Assembly (NCBI GenBank): GCA_900768525.1
Contig: CAAGDF010000046.1
Span: 1 to 15,551 of the forward strand
Direction: 5' to 3'
Length of the DNA stretch: 15,551 nt
Origin: Clostridia bacterium
GTDB lineage: Bacteria > Bacillota > Clostridia > Christensenellales > Borkfalkiaceae
The translations under genes and the position numbers were made by a program. The notes beneath the pieces are model-generated. The model worked only from the letters and a program-made list of their open reading frames with translations. It did no database searches and was not told where the DNA came from. Below, piece by piece: positions 8,134 to 15,551 of this stretch; the stretch's first letter is position 1; every line of letters starts with the position of its first letter.

Positions 8134-8175
8134 TGCTTGACAAAGAAACTTTGTCAAGCAAAAGGCATGCCTTTT
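8134..8175. repeat. Two abutting palindromes upstream of the binding-protein gene
   Basis: A perfect inverted repeat with 12-bp arms (TGCTTGACAAAG / CTTTGTCAAGCA) and a 3-bp spacer (8134-8160) directly abuts a perfect 16-bp palindrome, AAAAGGCATGCCTTTT (8160-8175). They sit in the 192-bp gap between the surface glycosidase and the binding-protein gene, about 80-120 bp before the latter's start. They could be an operator, a processing or stability hairpin, or a dispersed intergenic repeat. No T-tract follows leftward, so they are not a simple terminator of the glycosidase gene. Confidence 0.7.
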
Positions 8176-8247
8176 TCCGTTTTTTACAATTATTTTAATT
8201 TTTTAGCCATACAAGCGGCGTTTTTACGTTAAAAGTTTCGTTAAGAA

Positions 8248-11200
8248 TTACGCCACGTCATTTTTGTTACGGCTTTTCTTTTTGATTATTACGAATACCG
8301 TAAAAACGATTAAGATTGCGGCGACCACGGGCAGCGAAATCGCAACCACGGAGTTGCATGATCCGCAACCTCTCGTCGGGAACGAACTGTCTTTGCCGTC
8401 GTCGGGATTTACGGGTTCTTCGTCCTTATAATCGCCTACGCGGAAGAGCGTCGTCGTGCCTTCTTTGAGTTCTACGGTAAATTCGGTAACGCCTTTGGCA
8501 ACATATTCGCCTCTGAAAACGTCGTAAACGTCGCATTTCTTATCGAGTTTGATAGTTCTTTCGCCGCCGTAAACCGAAGCGAGCGCGATATAGTTCTCGT
8601 TGCGGAATACAACGTCGTTCTTATCTTCGATAAGATTATTGCCGTAACCGCGCAGGATATTCATCAAGAATTCCGACGGAATATTACCGACCGACGAATA
8701 AACGGACAAATATGCCTCGCCGTCCGCTTTGACGATCGCCTTGGCTGCAAGCCCTACCATATTGCTGTTGTAAAGATAACCGAGAACTTCGGCGTCCTCG
8801 TCGTTAACGTAAAGCATGGGGCTTACCGCACTCGAAGTGATTTTGCCGTAAACTTTGCCGTCAAGACCTTGCGTCATTGCAGACTTGCCGTTCATCGTAA
8901 CCGCGTAAGTTGCCGATTTTGCAACCGCGAGATTAAACCCTGTAAGTGCGGAAACGTTCTCCGCCGACATACTGCCGTCTTCGCCGTAAATTCCGGGGAA
9001 GCCTACCCATATAACAGTTTTACCGCCGACGCAAACGTATTTATCGATCGCCGCTATTTCTTCCTTGGTAAGGTTGATCGCAAGAATTATGAATACGTCG
9101 TAATCGCGGTCAAGCCCGTCGACTATATCGGACGTAAGTATCATATCGTGCGGCGCGCCGATGTGCGCAAGGCTTTCCTTCTGCTGATACATAGACGTGT
9201 ACAAATAGTCGTAAGTACCGTTAAAGTTATATGCCAGCGCGGGTGCTAAACTGTCGTTTGCGACGAACGCTATCTTAGAAGTGCTCTTAGCCTGATTGTT
9301 AACTGCAAGCGTCCATTCTTTCTGCGCGGTTTTGATCATCGCGTAGATTTCGGGATCGTTGAACCATCCGCCGTACATATCGTACCACCAAAGCCCCGCG
9401 CCCTTTATCATCATATTGACGAAATCGCGCTTCAAAGCCTCGATAGAATCTTTCAGCGTGTAAGTTTTGCCCCATTCACCGAGAAGCGAGGGATTCTGAT
9501 TGTTCTCGTAATATACGGTACGGCTGTCGCACTCGATTATGGGGAGTTTACCCGCAGCGATAACGCTGTCTACCATCATCATATACGATCCGCTCATAGA
9601 AAGCAATCTTTCGTCGTAGCAGATAGGCGAGCAGAAGAAATCGATATATTCCGAAGCAAGCAATCTGTGGAAAGACGCGTTCGCAAGTCCGTTGGACTCG
9701 TAAGTCTGACCGTGAGTGGTGTAACCCGTATAAGTACCGACTATCCACTTGTTGTTGCAAGCGGTCTTTACCGCTTCGGAAAGATACAGTATACTGTCGG
9801 TAACCATATCGTTCTGGAACTCGTGGAAATCTATAACGTTACGTTGTTTCTTGCCGTCGAGCAAGGTGTTGTAAGTGAGCGCCTTTCTCTCTTCAAAAGT
9901 CGGGATCGACGCAGTTTCGAAAGTAACTACGGTGTTATCCCAAGCCGCTCTCAGAGCGTCGGCTGTAACGTATTTTTCCTGCAACCATTTTTTGAACGCA
10001 GCTTTAGCGGCAGTACCGAAATCGGCACATTCGTTAAGCGTTACGCCCGCATATTGCCATTCAAACGTTGCGCCCGCCGAAATCTTAACGGAAAAGATGT
10101 GACCTGCATACGGCTGTTTGAGAACGTACGCTATGCAAGCCTTATAGAACTCGCCGACGTCCTTTCTCCACTTTTCGGAAGCGTAACTGATGCCGACTTT
10201 TTTACCCGTGCTGTCCACGGCGTAAGCGTCGGGGTTCTTTCTCAGCCACCAGGTAGGCGGATCGGCATCGAGCATAAGCATAAGTTTCGCCGTGGGCGAA
10301 CCCTGCAACGTTTCGTAAACAACGTTGTCCAGTGCGGAGAAATCGTATTTGTTTTCGCCGAGCCACATAGAGCCGTCGTTGTTCATATTGTAGTTACGGC
10401 AGTTCGGCAGGCAGAAAAGCTGCACGCCCGCGCCGCCCATTCCGCTTGCATACTCGGTTTTGAATACCGTGTTCTGTTCACGAAGGTACATCATAGGCGC
10501 AACTCTTTCGCCGTTTAACAACAGCTGAACTTTATCGCCCACTTTAACTACTTTGCTTTCGGTAATCTCGGTATCGCCCGCAGATACCTTGATATACTCG
10601 CCGCGGATCATGTTATTGCCGTACTCAACGTCGGTAATGATAAATTCGTCGGTATCGAATTGCAGCATGTAACTGCCCGCCACTAAGTAATCGGGGCAGA
10701 TAACCGAATATTTAACGAAGTTCTTCTGCCCTGCAACCCATTCTGTCGGCTTTTTGCCCTCGATAAGTTCGGGGATAATCCATATTTCCATGGTTTCGTT
10801 TTCGTCTGCCTCGTACTTATCGCGGAGGTTAACGTGCATGGTAATATTGGAAGTAATAGCCGCTTCGGGCGTTACGTTGAACGAAAATTCAAATTTTTCG
10901 CCCGAGGTAACTTTAGAGGTAACCGTTACGTCGCTGATAGACACCGACGGCAACAGTTCGGCATTCTTTTTATAAACTACGTCGCCCCACGGCATTACGG
11001 GCGGTTTACCTATAACGTATACCTTGCTCCATGTGCCGTCGTTAAAATCGGCATCCTTCCAGCCGTTGGTTTCCTTAAGAGAAGAAACCACGTCGTCGTC
11101 AGAGTAAATACGCATCGTCTTGCCGCTTTCAAGCGTTAAGTCTATATCGAACAGCAAGCCGCCGTAATATGTGTTATTGTAAATCTTGAACGCAAGCACG

Positions 11201-12993
11201 TTCTTTCCCTTTTTAAGCATACCGCCTATTTCGGTAACGAGTATGCTTGCCCACGCGTTCTTGCCGGGATCTTCGAGTTCCTGACCATTGACGAACGACG
11301 TAATCACGTCGTCGCCCGTAACCTGAATCTGCGCGCTCTTTACGTTTTCGGTAAGCTCGAACGTATAGCGGTAATACATAGTCGTATCCGCTCCGCCGTA
11401 AGCTATATCGTCAAACGGATAACTTACCCAATAAGCCTGCCAACCGTCTTTATCGTAATTGGGGTTATATGTGCGCTCGATAACAAAATCATCGAACGCA
11501 AGTTCTCCGCTTCCCGCGTTTTTAATAACAAGTCTTGCCGTAGTGCCTTGCGCCGCAATAAATTCGGCAGTGAACTCGTCGCCCGTCATATTGCAAACGA
11601 CTTTGGTTTCGGAAATCTTCTTGCCGTGGAAATCGAGCCATTCGATATACATTTCGGGCTTGCCGCCGTTTGTCGCTTCGCATTTACCGGTAAAGGTATA
11701 ACCGTAAGCGTAAAGCAATGTTTCAAGCTCTATGCTCGCATAGGCATTTGCCGAGAAAACGAGTTTTCCGCCGCTCACGCCGGCTGTGCCGAAATCGACT
11801 TTTTCAATAGTTCCGTCGGAAGATACAGACTCGAAATCCTGCCTGTAAACAACAGAAGTTGCGTCCTCGCAGAACGCATGGTCCACATAACAATCGGCAA
11901 CGCCCGCCGAAAGCGTAAATCTTATCGATAAAGTGTAAGAATTGCTCGGCATGGTAAGCGGCATATACACTCTCGACCAATCCGAGAGTTCATCGCCCTT
12001 GTTCAAGAATACGTAAGCCGAGGTAAAACTCTTGACCGTGCCGCCGTATCTGTTGTATACGACAGCGGTAACGGTCGCCTTTATGTTATCGGAATTTTTA
12101 GAACGAACGTAAACGCCGATATTATACGTTTTTGCCGAAACGACGGAGAATTGGCTGAGCGAATCGATAGAGAAAGCCGAACGCAAATCGTTTCTTTGAA
12201 TATGCAGCGACGATTTTCCGTCAAAATAGATCTCGTCGGAGAATTCGTAAGTACCCGTTTCGCTCGCAACCCAACCGACAAGCGTATCTACGCCCGCCGT
12301 ACGCTCGAACCCGTTGTTGGCTACCGACAAATCGACCTCGGTCATAGAGAAATCGTCGAAATACGCCGCGCCGCCCGCGGTGGGCTTCAAGTCAATCTGA
12401 ATCGCCATATATTTTGCCGACGAATCGGGCTTAACAACCGCGCTGACCGTTTTCCATTTTCCCGTAACGCCGCTTGTAATCGTGCTTTCCAGCCATAAAT
12501 AGCTGTTATCCGCGCCGCCCTTTACAAGCGGTCTGTACTCGTTGCCCACTTTCGCGCTGTATTGGCGCAGACAAACAAGCATTTCTGCGACGTCGGACGT
12601 GGAGTTATACATAAACGAAAAAATGTACGTTTTTCCGCCTTTAACACCAAAAGGAGTATTGTTTACGGCAAGACGAATAACGTCACTGCCCGACTCGTTG
12701 ACAGCTTTGAGCGAATGCCTGTCATAAGCCTCTTCCCCGCTTACGATATAAGCATTGCCCGATTTTACGCCCGTGTACGATCCGCCGGAGTTATCGGCAA
12801 GCCAGTACGACCAGCCGTCCGGCAAAGAGCCGGTTGCGTTTTCAAAATCGCCGCCCGTTATAAGATTTTCGCCCAAAGCGGAGGTTGCCGCATTGGCGGT
12901 AACAATTTCGTTTACGCCGAGAAAGGCAAACGCACCCGCAATAACCGCGAATACTACCGCGGCGACATGTTTAAATAATGATTTTTTTCTCAT
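8248..12993 (-). CDS. Secreted, cell-surface multidomain glycosidase (clan GH-A, GH42-like) with carbohydrate-binding modules
   Basis: This 1581-residue protein has a signal peptide (likely cut after ANA, residue 35). Carbohydrate-binding-like sandwiches follow at about 44-220 (LITGGDFEN start, YFDDFSM end), 225-378 and 380-507. Then come a GH2-type sandwich (about 515-672) and an Ig-like region (about 683-820). A GH-A barrel spans about 840-1220, with PPTWWLRKNPDAY near 912. The acid/base candidate is Glu978 (AGATFEW) and the nucleophile candidate Glu1154 (IIECDSRT). A domain like the GH42 trimerisation domain begins near 1237. The C-terminus is a beta region, an acidic linker, RGCGSC (1541-1546), a hydrophobic helix and a KKKSRNK tail. 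GGAGAG precedes the ATG. It probably releases galactose-type sugars or oligosaccharides outside the cell for the importer encoded downstream. GH-A membership is firm; the exact family and substrate are not. Confidence 0.82.
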   Translation of the reverse strand: MRKKSLFKHVAAVVFAVIAGAFAFLGVNEIVTANAATSALGENLITGGDFENATGSLPDGWSYWLADNSGGSYTGVKSGNAYIVSGEEAYDRHSLKAVNESGSDVIRLAVNNTPFGVKGGKTYIFSFMYNSTSDVAEMLVCLRQYSAKVGNEYRPLVKGGADNSYLWLESTITSGVTGKWKTVSAVVKPDSSAKYMAIQIDLKPTAGGAAYFDDFSMTEVDLSVANNGFERTAGVDTLVGWVASETGTYEFSDEIYFDGKSSLHIQRNDLRSAFSIDSLSQFSVVSAKTYNIGVYVRSKNSDNIKATVTAVVYNRYGGTVKSFTSAYVFLNKGDELSDWSRVYMPLTMPSNSYTLSIRFTLSAGVADCYVDHAFCEDATSVVYRQDFESVSSDGTIEKVDFGTAGVSGGKLVFSANAYASIELETLLYAYGYTFTGKCEATNGGKPEMYIEWLDFHGKKISETKVVCNMTGDEFTAEFIAAQGTTARLVIKNAGSGELAFDDFVIERTYNPNYDKDGWQAYWVSYPFDDIAYGGADTTMYYRYTFELTENVKSAQIQVTGDDVITSFVNGQELEDPGKNAWASILVTEIGGMLKKGKNVLAFKIYNNTYYGGLLFDIDLTLESGKTMRIYSDDDVVSSLKETNGWKDADFNDGTWSKVYVIGKPPVMPWGDVVYKKNAELLPSVSISDVTVTSKVTSGEKFEFSFNVTPEAAITSNITMHVNLRDKYEADENETMEIWIIPELIEGKKPTEWVAGQKNFVKYSVICPDYLVAGSYMLQFDTDEFIITDVEYGNNMIRGEYIKVSAGDTEITESKVVKVGDKVQLLLNGERVAPMMYLREQNTVFKTEYASGMGGAGVQLFCLPNCRNYNMNNDGSMWLGENKYDFSALDNVVYETLQGSPTAKLMLMLDADPPTWWLRKNPDAYAVDSTGKKVGISYASEKWRKDVGEFYKACIAYVLKQPYAGHIFSVKISAGATFEWQYAGVTLNECADFGTAAKAAFKKWLQEKYVTADALRAAWDNTVVTFETASIPTFEERKALTYNTLLDGKKQRNVIDFHEFQNDMVTDSILYLSEAVKTACNNKWIVGTYTGYTTHGQTYESNGLANASFHRLLASEYIDFFCSPICYDERLLSMSGSYMMMVDSVIAAGKLPIIECDSRTVYYENNQNPSLLGEWGKTYTLKDSIEALKRDFVNMMIKGAGLWWYDMYGGWFNDPEIYAMIKTAQKEWTLAVNNQAKSTSKIAFVANDSLAPALAYNFNGTYDYLYTSMYQQKESLAHIGAPHDMILTSDIVDGLDRDYDVFIILAINLTKEEIAAIDKYVCVGGKTVIWVGFPGIYGEDGSMSAENVSALTGFNLAVAKSATYAVTMNGKSAMTQGLDGKVYGKITSSAVSPMLYVNDEDAEVLGYLYNSNMVGLAAKAIVKADGEAYLSVYSSVGNIPSEFLMNILRGYGNNLIEDKNDVVFRNENYIALASVYGGERTIKLDKKCDVYDVFRGEYVAKGVTEFTVELKEGTTTLFRVGDYKDEEPVNPDDGKDSSFPTRGCGSCNSVVAISLPVVAAILIVFTVFVIIKKKSRNKNDVA

Positions 12994-13119
12994 TGATTAA
13001 CTCTCCGAAAAAACAAAAATAATCTCGGCTATGCCGATATTTTAATTAGGTCGATTTTAAGGTTGATTTTCGTCTTTAGCGGCAGCCGAAAACTAAACGC
13101 TTTCGGGCACGCCCGTTTT

Positions 13120-13160
13120 AAAAAAATTTTAGCGGGACGGCTATCAAAAACCGCCCCGCC
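13120..13160 (-). terminator. Intrinsic terminator after the upstream surface-protein gene
   Basis: On the minus strand a 10-bp stem, GGCGGGGCGG paired with CCGTCCCGCT (two G-U pairs, loop TTTTTGATAG), is followed by AAAATTTTTTT. It starts 10 nt after the stop codon at 13171, so the two large surface-protein genes are probably separate transcripts. The rest of the gap to the next start at 12993 contains a second small inverted repeat (CGGGCACGCCCG) and AT-rich sequence. I found no promoter there that I would defend. Confidence 0.75.
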
Positions 13161-13170
13161 GTGTCAGTTA

Positions 13171-15551
13171 TCAGTCTTCTTTTCTTTTAATAAAGTAGCC
13201 TACCGCAAGGAGCGACATTGCAAACAACGCAACCGCGCTTCCGCCGACAGCCGATTGACAACCGTCGCCGTCTACCTCAGAGCTGTTGTTGCCGCTGTCG
13301 GTAGAACTGCTTGTATCGGGTACGTAGTCGGGATCTTTTGCGCCGCATTCGGTGCAGGCTCCGTTTTCAAAATGGTGATCTTTTTTAGGAATAACGCTGT
13401 TATTTCCCTTTGCTCCGCAAACTTCACATTCCTGATGCGACATTCCGTTAGAGGTACAAGTTGCTTCTTTATCCACTACGGTTTTGTAAGCGTGATCGCC
13501 CGTCGCGGGGAGTACGGTAACGTTCTGTTCTGCGTTGCAGCGCGTACAAACGTCTTTTTCATAACCGTCTTTGCAAGTAGCGGCTTTTGTTTCGTGTTTC
13601 CAGTCGTGACCTAAAGCGGCGGTCTTTTCGACGTAAACGTCGTTACCGCAGCCTGCACAGGTATAGCACTTGCCGCCGTTTTCGGTACAGGTAGCTTGCG
13701 TTACTTTATATGCCGATTCGTCCGTAGGCGCGGCGTCGTGCGTGTGGCTCAACACGTAAATGTATTTCAAAGACGCATAGTCGCCGATGCCCGTGAATTT
13801 AATTCTGAATTTTTCCGTACCCGCAGGGAGTTCGAACATACCCTTAGAGTCGGATTCGATTTCCTTGTCGCCTACAAGTAAAGTAGTCTTTACTTCACCG
13901 TAGTACATCTTCTTGTAAATCATAACCGTGGAAGCGGTAGCGGTGATTTCTTTGCTGGTAGCCGTTGCGGGCTGTTCTTCGTTGCTTCTGAATATCAGTT
14001 TCCAATCGCCTTTACGGTAAGTAGCCGTTGCGTCATAAGTCGGGGATTCGTAAAGCGTTTCGAATGTAAGACCGTAAACATAAGCGTTCCCGCCGAATGT
14101 CCAGTCTGCAACCTTGTAATTTACGTCGCCTTCAAACGTGCCGTAATTGAACAGGTTCTCTTCGCCGAGTATCATTTCGGGCGCGATTAAAGTCTTGTTA
14201 GTGATATATTCGTTGCCCTCTTCGTCTACTATCGAGAAGTTTCTGAAGTAGGTAGGCCAACCTCCTGCAGAACCATAAATTTCAAGTCTGCTCGAATTAC
14301 GAACAGTGGTGTTATCGCCTCTATCGGTAACTTCTGCGCCGGCTACGAAATTAACCGAACCCGAAGTCCAACTGCCGACATTGTGAGCGGGAGCAGTTAC
14401 ATTAAGATTAACATCATCCTGCCAATATGTTCCATAATATACTCTTACGGCAGGATCGTAGTTACCAGCTCTGTAATCGAACTTCAAAGTGTACGTCTTG
14501 CCGTTTGTAAGACGCGTCGTATCTATATCGAGATATCCGGGAGCACCCGTCGTGTTATCTTTACTTGCATTTCCGATCATAAATACGGAAGAACCGTCAT
14601 CCTGCATTGCAACGTTTGCGTTATTTTCATAGAAATAACCTTCGGTATACGCGCCCGAGAAAGAACCGTTAGCAAGATATTGCATGGTTTTCCCGTCTTC
14701 ATCGGTACCCGTTATCTTCATTTCGTCAATCAAAACAACGGCGTCTTCGGCACAATCAACCACGCTCATATCCATCCATTGAATATCGGTAGAACCTGCA
14801 ACTGCTTTGAATTCATAAGTGAAAGTCGCCCAACCGTCGGTAGGTTGGAAATACAAGTCCGGTACGTACCACAATCTTGTATCATCAAGCGTAACGCAAT
14901 CAAGACGAAGATTAAATCTTCCCGAATTAGCGGTTTTATACTTGAAAGAAAGCTTATAGTTTTGACCATGAGGCAACATTCCGAAATATGTGCCGTAATG
15001 CTTACCTGCATCCATTTTGAGCGAAGCGCCGTCATCATCCGAAGATTCGCTCGAAATCTGAGCCGAGGTAAGTCTTTCGGCATTAGCGTCACATTCGTTT
15101 GCAGAGAACGACTGCAAGCCGTATTTTACGGTGTTTGTAGCAACGTTTGCCGTGCGCATGGTGATATCGTCGACATACATATCGCCTACGCCGTACGCCT
15201 GAATCTTGATACGCATATCGAGACCGTTGTTTGCCGCGGTGTATGTAAACGCGATCTTCTTCCATTCTTCGTCCGTACCGCTGAAAGATACTTCCGTTCC
15301 GGCTTTGTTTACCTCTGTCGTGTTAACCGTGGTGTATCTGTTCTCGGCTGCGCCCTGTTTTTCCTGAACGCTGAAAACAAGTTTTGCGTTTTCCGTATTT
15401 TCACCGCGGACGTACGCCTGAATGTAGTAATTCTGGCCGGGTGTTACGCCCGTAAGGTAAGAATACGCTACGAAATCGCCGACCGCACTCTTCCTTTCAA
15501 AGAGCATAGCATTGCCCGTATGACCTTGAGTAGAAGCCTTAAGCGCAAGGT
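13171..15551 (-). CDS. Large surface protein with carbohydrate-binding-like domains, CxxC repeats and C-terminal anchor; 5' end outside window
   Basis: The frame stays open to the window edge (793 codons seen), so the ATG at 15507 is internal and the true start lies to the right. The visible part begins inside a sandwich domain of the CBM4/9-like type (GVTPGQNYYIQAYVRG; MYVDDITM end). Two or more similar modules follow (KLSFKYKTANSG; VLIDEMKI; YTLKFDYRAG). After a further beta region come about three and a half cysteine-pair repeats, then an acidic Ser/Thr-rich linker (DTSSSTDSGNNSSE), DGCQS, a hydrophobic helix and a KRKED tail. No catalytic domain is visible; one may lie upstream. It is probably a wall- or membrane-attached glycan-binding protein or enzyme serving the same locus. 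An intrinsic terminator follows. The module calls rest on patterns, so exact domain boundaries are uncertain. Confidence 0.8.
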   Translation of the reverse strand, partial: LALKASTQGHTGNAMLFERKSAVGDFVAYSYLTGVTPGQNYYIQAYVRGENTENAKLVFSVQEKQGAAENRYTTVNTTEVNKAGTEVSFSGTDEEWKKIAFTYTAANNGLDMRIKIQAYGVGDMYVDDITMRTANVATNTVKYGLQSFSANECDANAERLTSAQISSESSDDDGASLKMDAGKHYGTYFGMLPHGQNYKLSFKYKTANSGRFNLRLDCVTLDDTRLWYVPDLYFQPTDGWATFTYEFKAVAGSTDIQWMDMSVVDCAEDAVVLIDEMKITGTDEDGKTMQYLANGSFSGAYTEGYFYENNANVAMQDDGSSVFMIGNASKDNTTGAPGYLDIDTTRLTNGKTYTLKFDYRAGNYDPAVRVYYGTYWQDDVNLNVTAPAHNVGSWTSGSVNFVAGAEVTDRGDNTTVRNSSRLEIYGSAGGWPTYFRNFSIVDEEGNEYITNKTLIAPEMILGEENLFNYGTFEGDVNYKVADWTFGGNAYVYGLTFETLYESPTYDATATYRKGDWKLIFRSNEEQPATATSKEITATASTVMIYKKMYYGEVKTTLLVGDKEIESDSKGMFELPAGTEKFRIKFTGIGDYASLKYIYVLSHTHDAAPTDESAYKVTQATCTENGGKCYTCAGCGNDVYVEKTAALGHDWKHETKAATCKDGYEKDVCTRCNAEQNVTVLPATGDHAYKTVVDKEATCTSNGMSHQECEVCGAKGNNSVIPKKDHHFENGACTECGAKDPDYVPDTSSSTDSGNNSSEVDGDGCQSAVGGSAVALFAMSLLAVGYFIKRKED
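13339..13695 (-). repeat. Tandem CxxC repeats in the surface protein
   Basis: Three full units and one partial unit share the plan ATC-x(n)-C-x-x-C, a variable segment and then a His-containing GHDW/DHAY/DHHF end. The C-x-x-C pairs read CAGC, CTRC, CEVC and CTEC. Such repeats are common near the C-termini of Firmicutes surface proteins. The paired cysteines could bind zinc or form disulfides. The function is not established from sequence. Confidence 0.8.

Noticed and set aside
13095..13104. A GAAAGCGTTT stretch upstream of the glycosidase gene as a CcpA (cre) site
   Set aside because: Only half of the cre consensus matches and the symmetric CA end is missing, so it is not convincing.
13099..13126. 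The CGGGCACGCCCG repeat with following TTTT as a plus-strand terminator
   Set aside because: The stem is only 4-5 bp, the T-tract is short, and there is no plus-strand gene for it to terminate.
15505..15507. ATG at 15507 as the start of the rightmost surface protein
   Set aside because: The frame continues without a stop to the window edge with domain-like sequence, and no ribosome-binding site or signal peptide is present there.
1..15551. Mobile element, CRISPR array, toxin-antitoxin or phage-defence genes
   Set aside because: I found no transposase, integrase, spaced direct repeats or defence-type domains. The AAA+ gene is of the CbxX type and has no visible defence partner in the window.

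Overview
The window looks like a Gram-positive, Clostridia-type genome, probably an uncultured gut or gut-like lineage. The reasons are a lipoprotein-type solute-binding protein, strong GGAGG-type ribosome-binding sites, a consensus sigma-A promoter, intrinsic terminators with U-tracts, and large secreted proteins ending in a transmembrane helix plus a basic tail. No gene here fixes the species. Every gene I can support lies on the minus strand, so the map reads right to left. I see no tRNA, rRNA, CRISPR array or insertion sequence.

The right two thirds (about 15551 down to 2267) is a carbohydrate-utilisation locus. First comes the end of a large surface protein (13171..15551). It has carbohydrate-binding-like beta-sandwich domains, tandem CxxC repeats and a C-terminal anchor. 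An intrinsic terminator separates it from a 1581-residue secreted protein (8248..12993). That protein has a signal peptide, three carbohydrate-binding-like modules, a GH2-type sandwich, a clan GH-A (GH42-like) catalytic barrel and a C-terminal anchor of the same odd type. Next is a CUT1-type sugar ABC importer: binding lipoprotein (6667..8055) and two permeases (5621..6547 and 4749..5624). The last gene is a cytoplasmic GH106-family (alpha-L-rhamnosidase-like) enzyme (2267..4747). The permeases and the GH106 gene are overlapping or nearly abutting and end at a strong hairpin terminator. The binding-protein gene is bracketed by inverted repeats that could set its mRNA level apart from its neighbours. 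The inferred logic is surface binding and trimming of a glycan, import of oligosaccharides, and removal of rhamnose (or a related deoxy sugar) inside the cell. No ATPase of the importer, no regulator and no rhamnose-catabolic gene lies in the window.

The left end (1..1644) is a separate unit. It encodes a two-domain AAA+ protein of the CbxX/CfqX (SpoVK-like) family whose first AAA domain looks catalytically dead. It is driven by a textbook TTGACA-17-TATAAT promoter and has a hairpin next to its ribosome-binding site. Its 3' end lies outside the window. Between this gene and the sugar operon, a small orphan unit of about 220 nt has its own extended -10 promoter and intrinsic terminator but no convincing complete reading frame.

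The most interesting observations are the shared Cys-containing C-terminal sorting-like signal on the two surface proteins, the pseudo-ATPase plus ATPase architecture of the AAA+ protein, and the orphan transcription unit.
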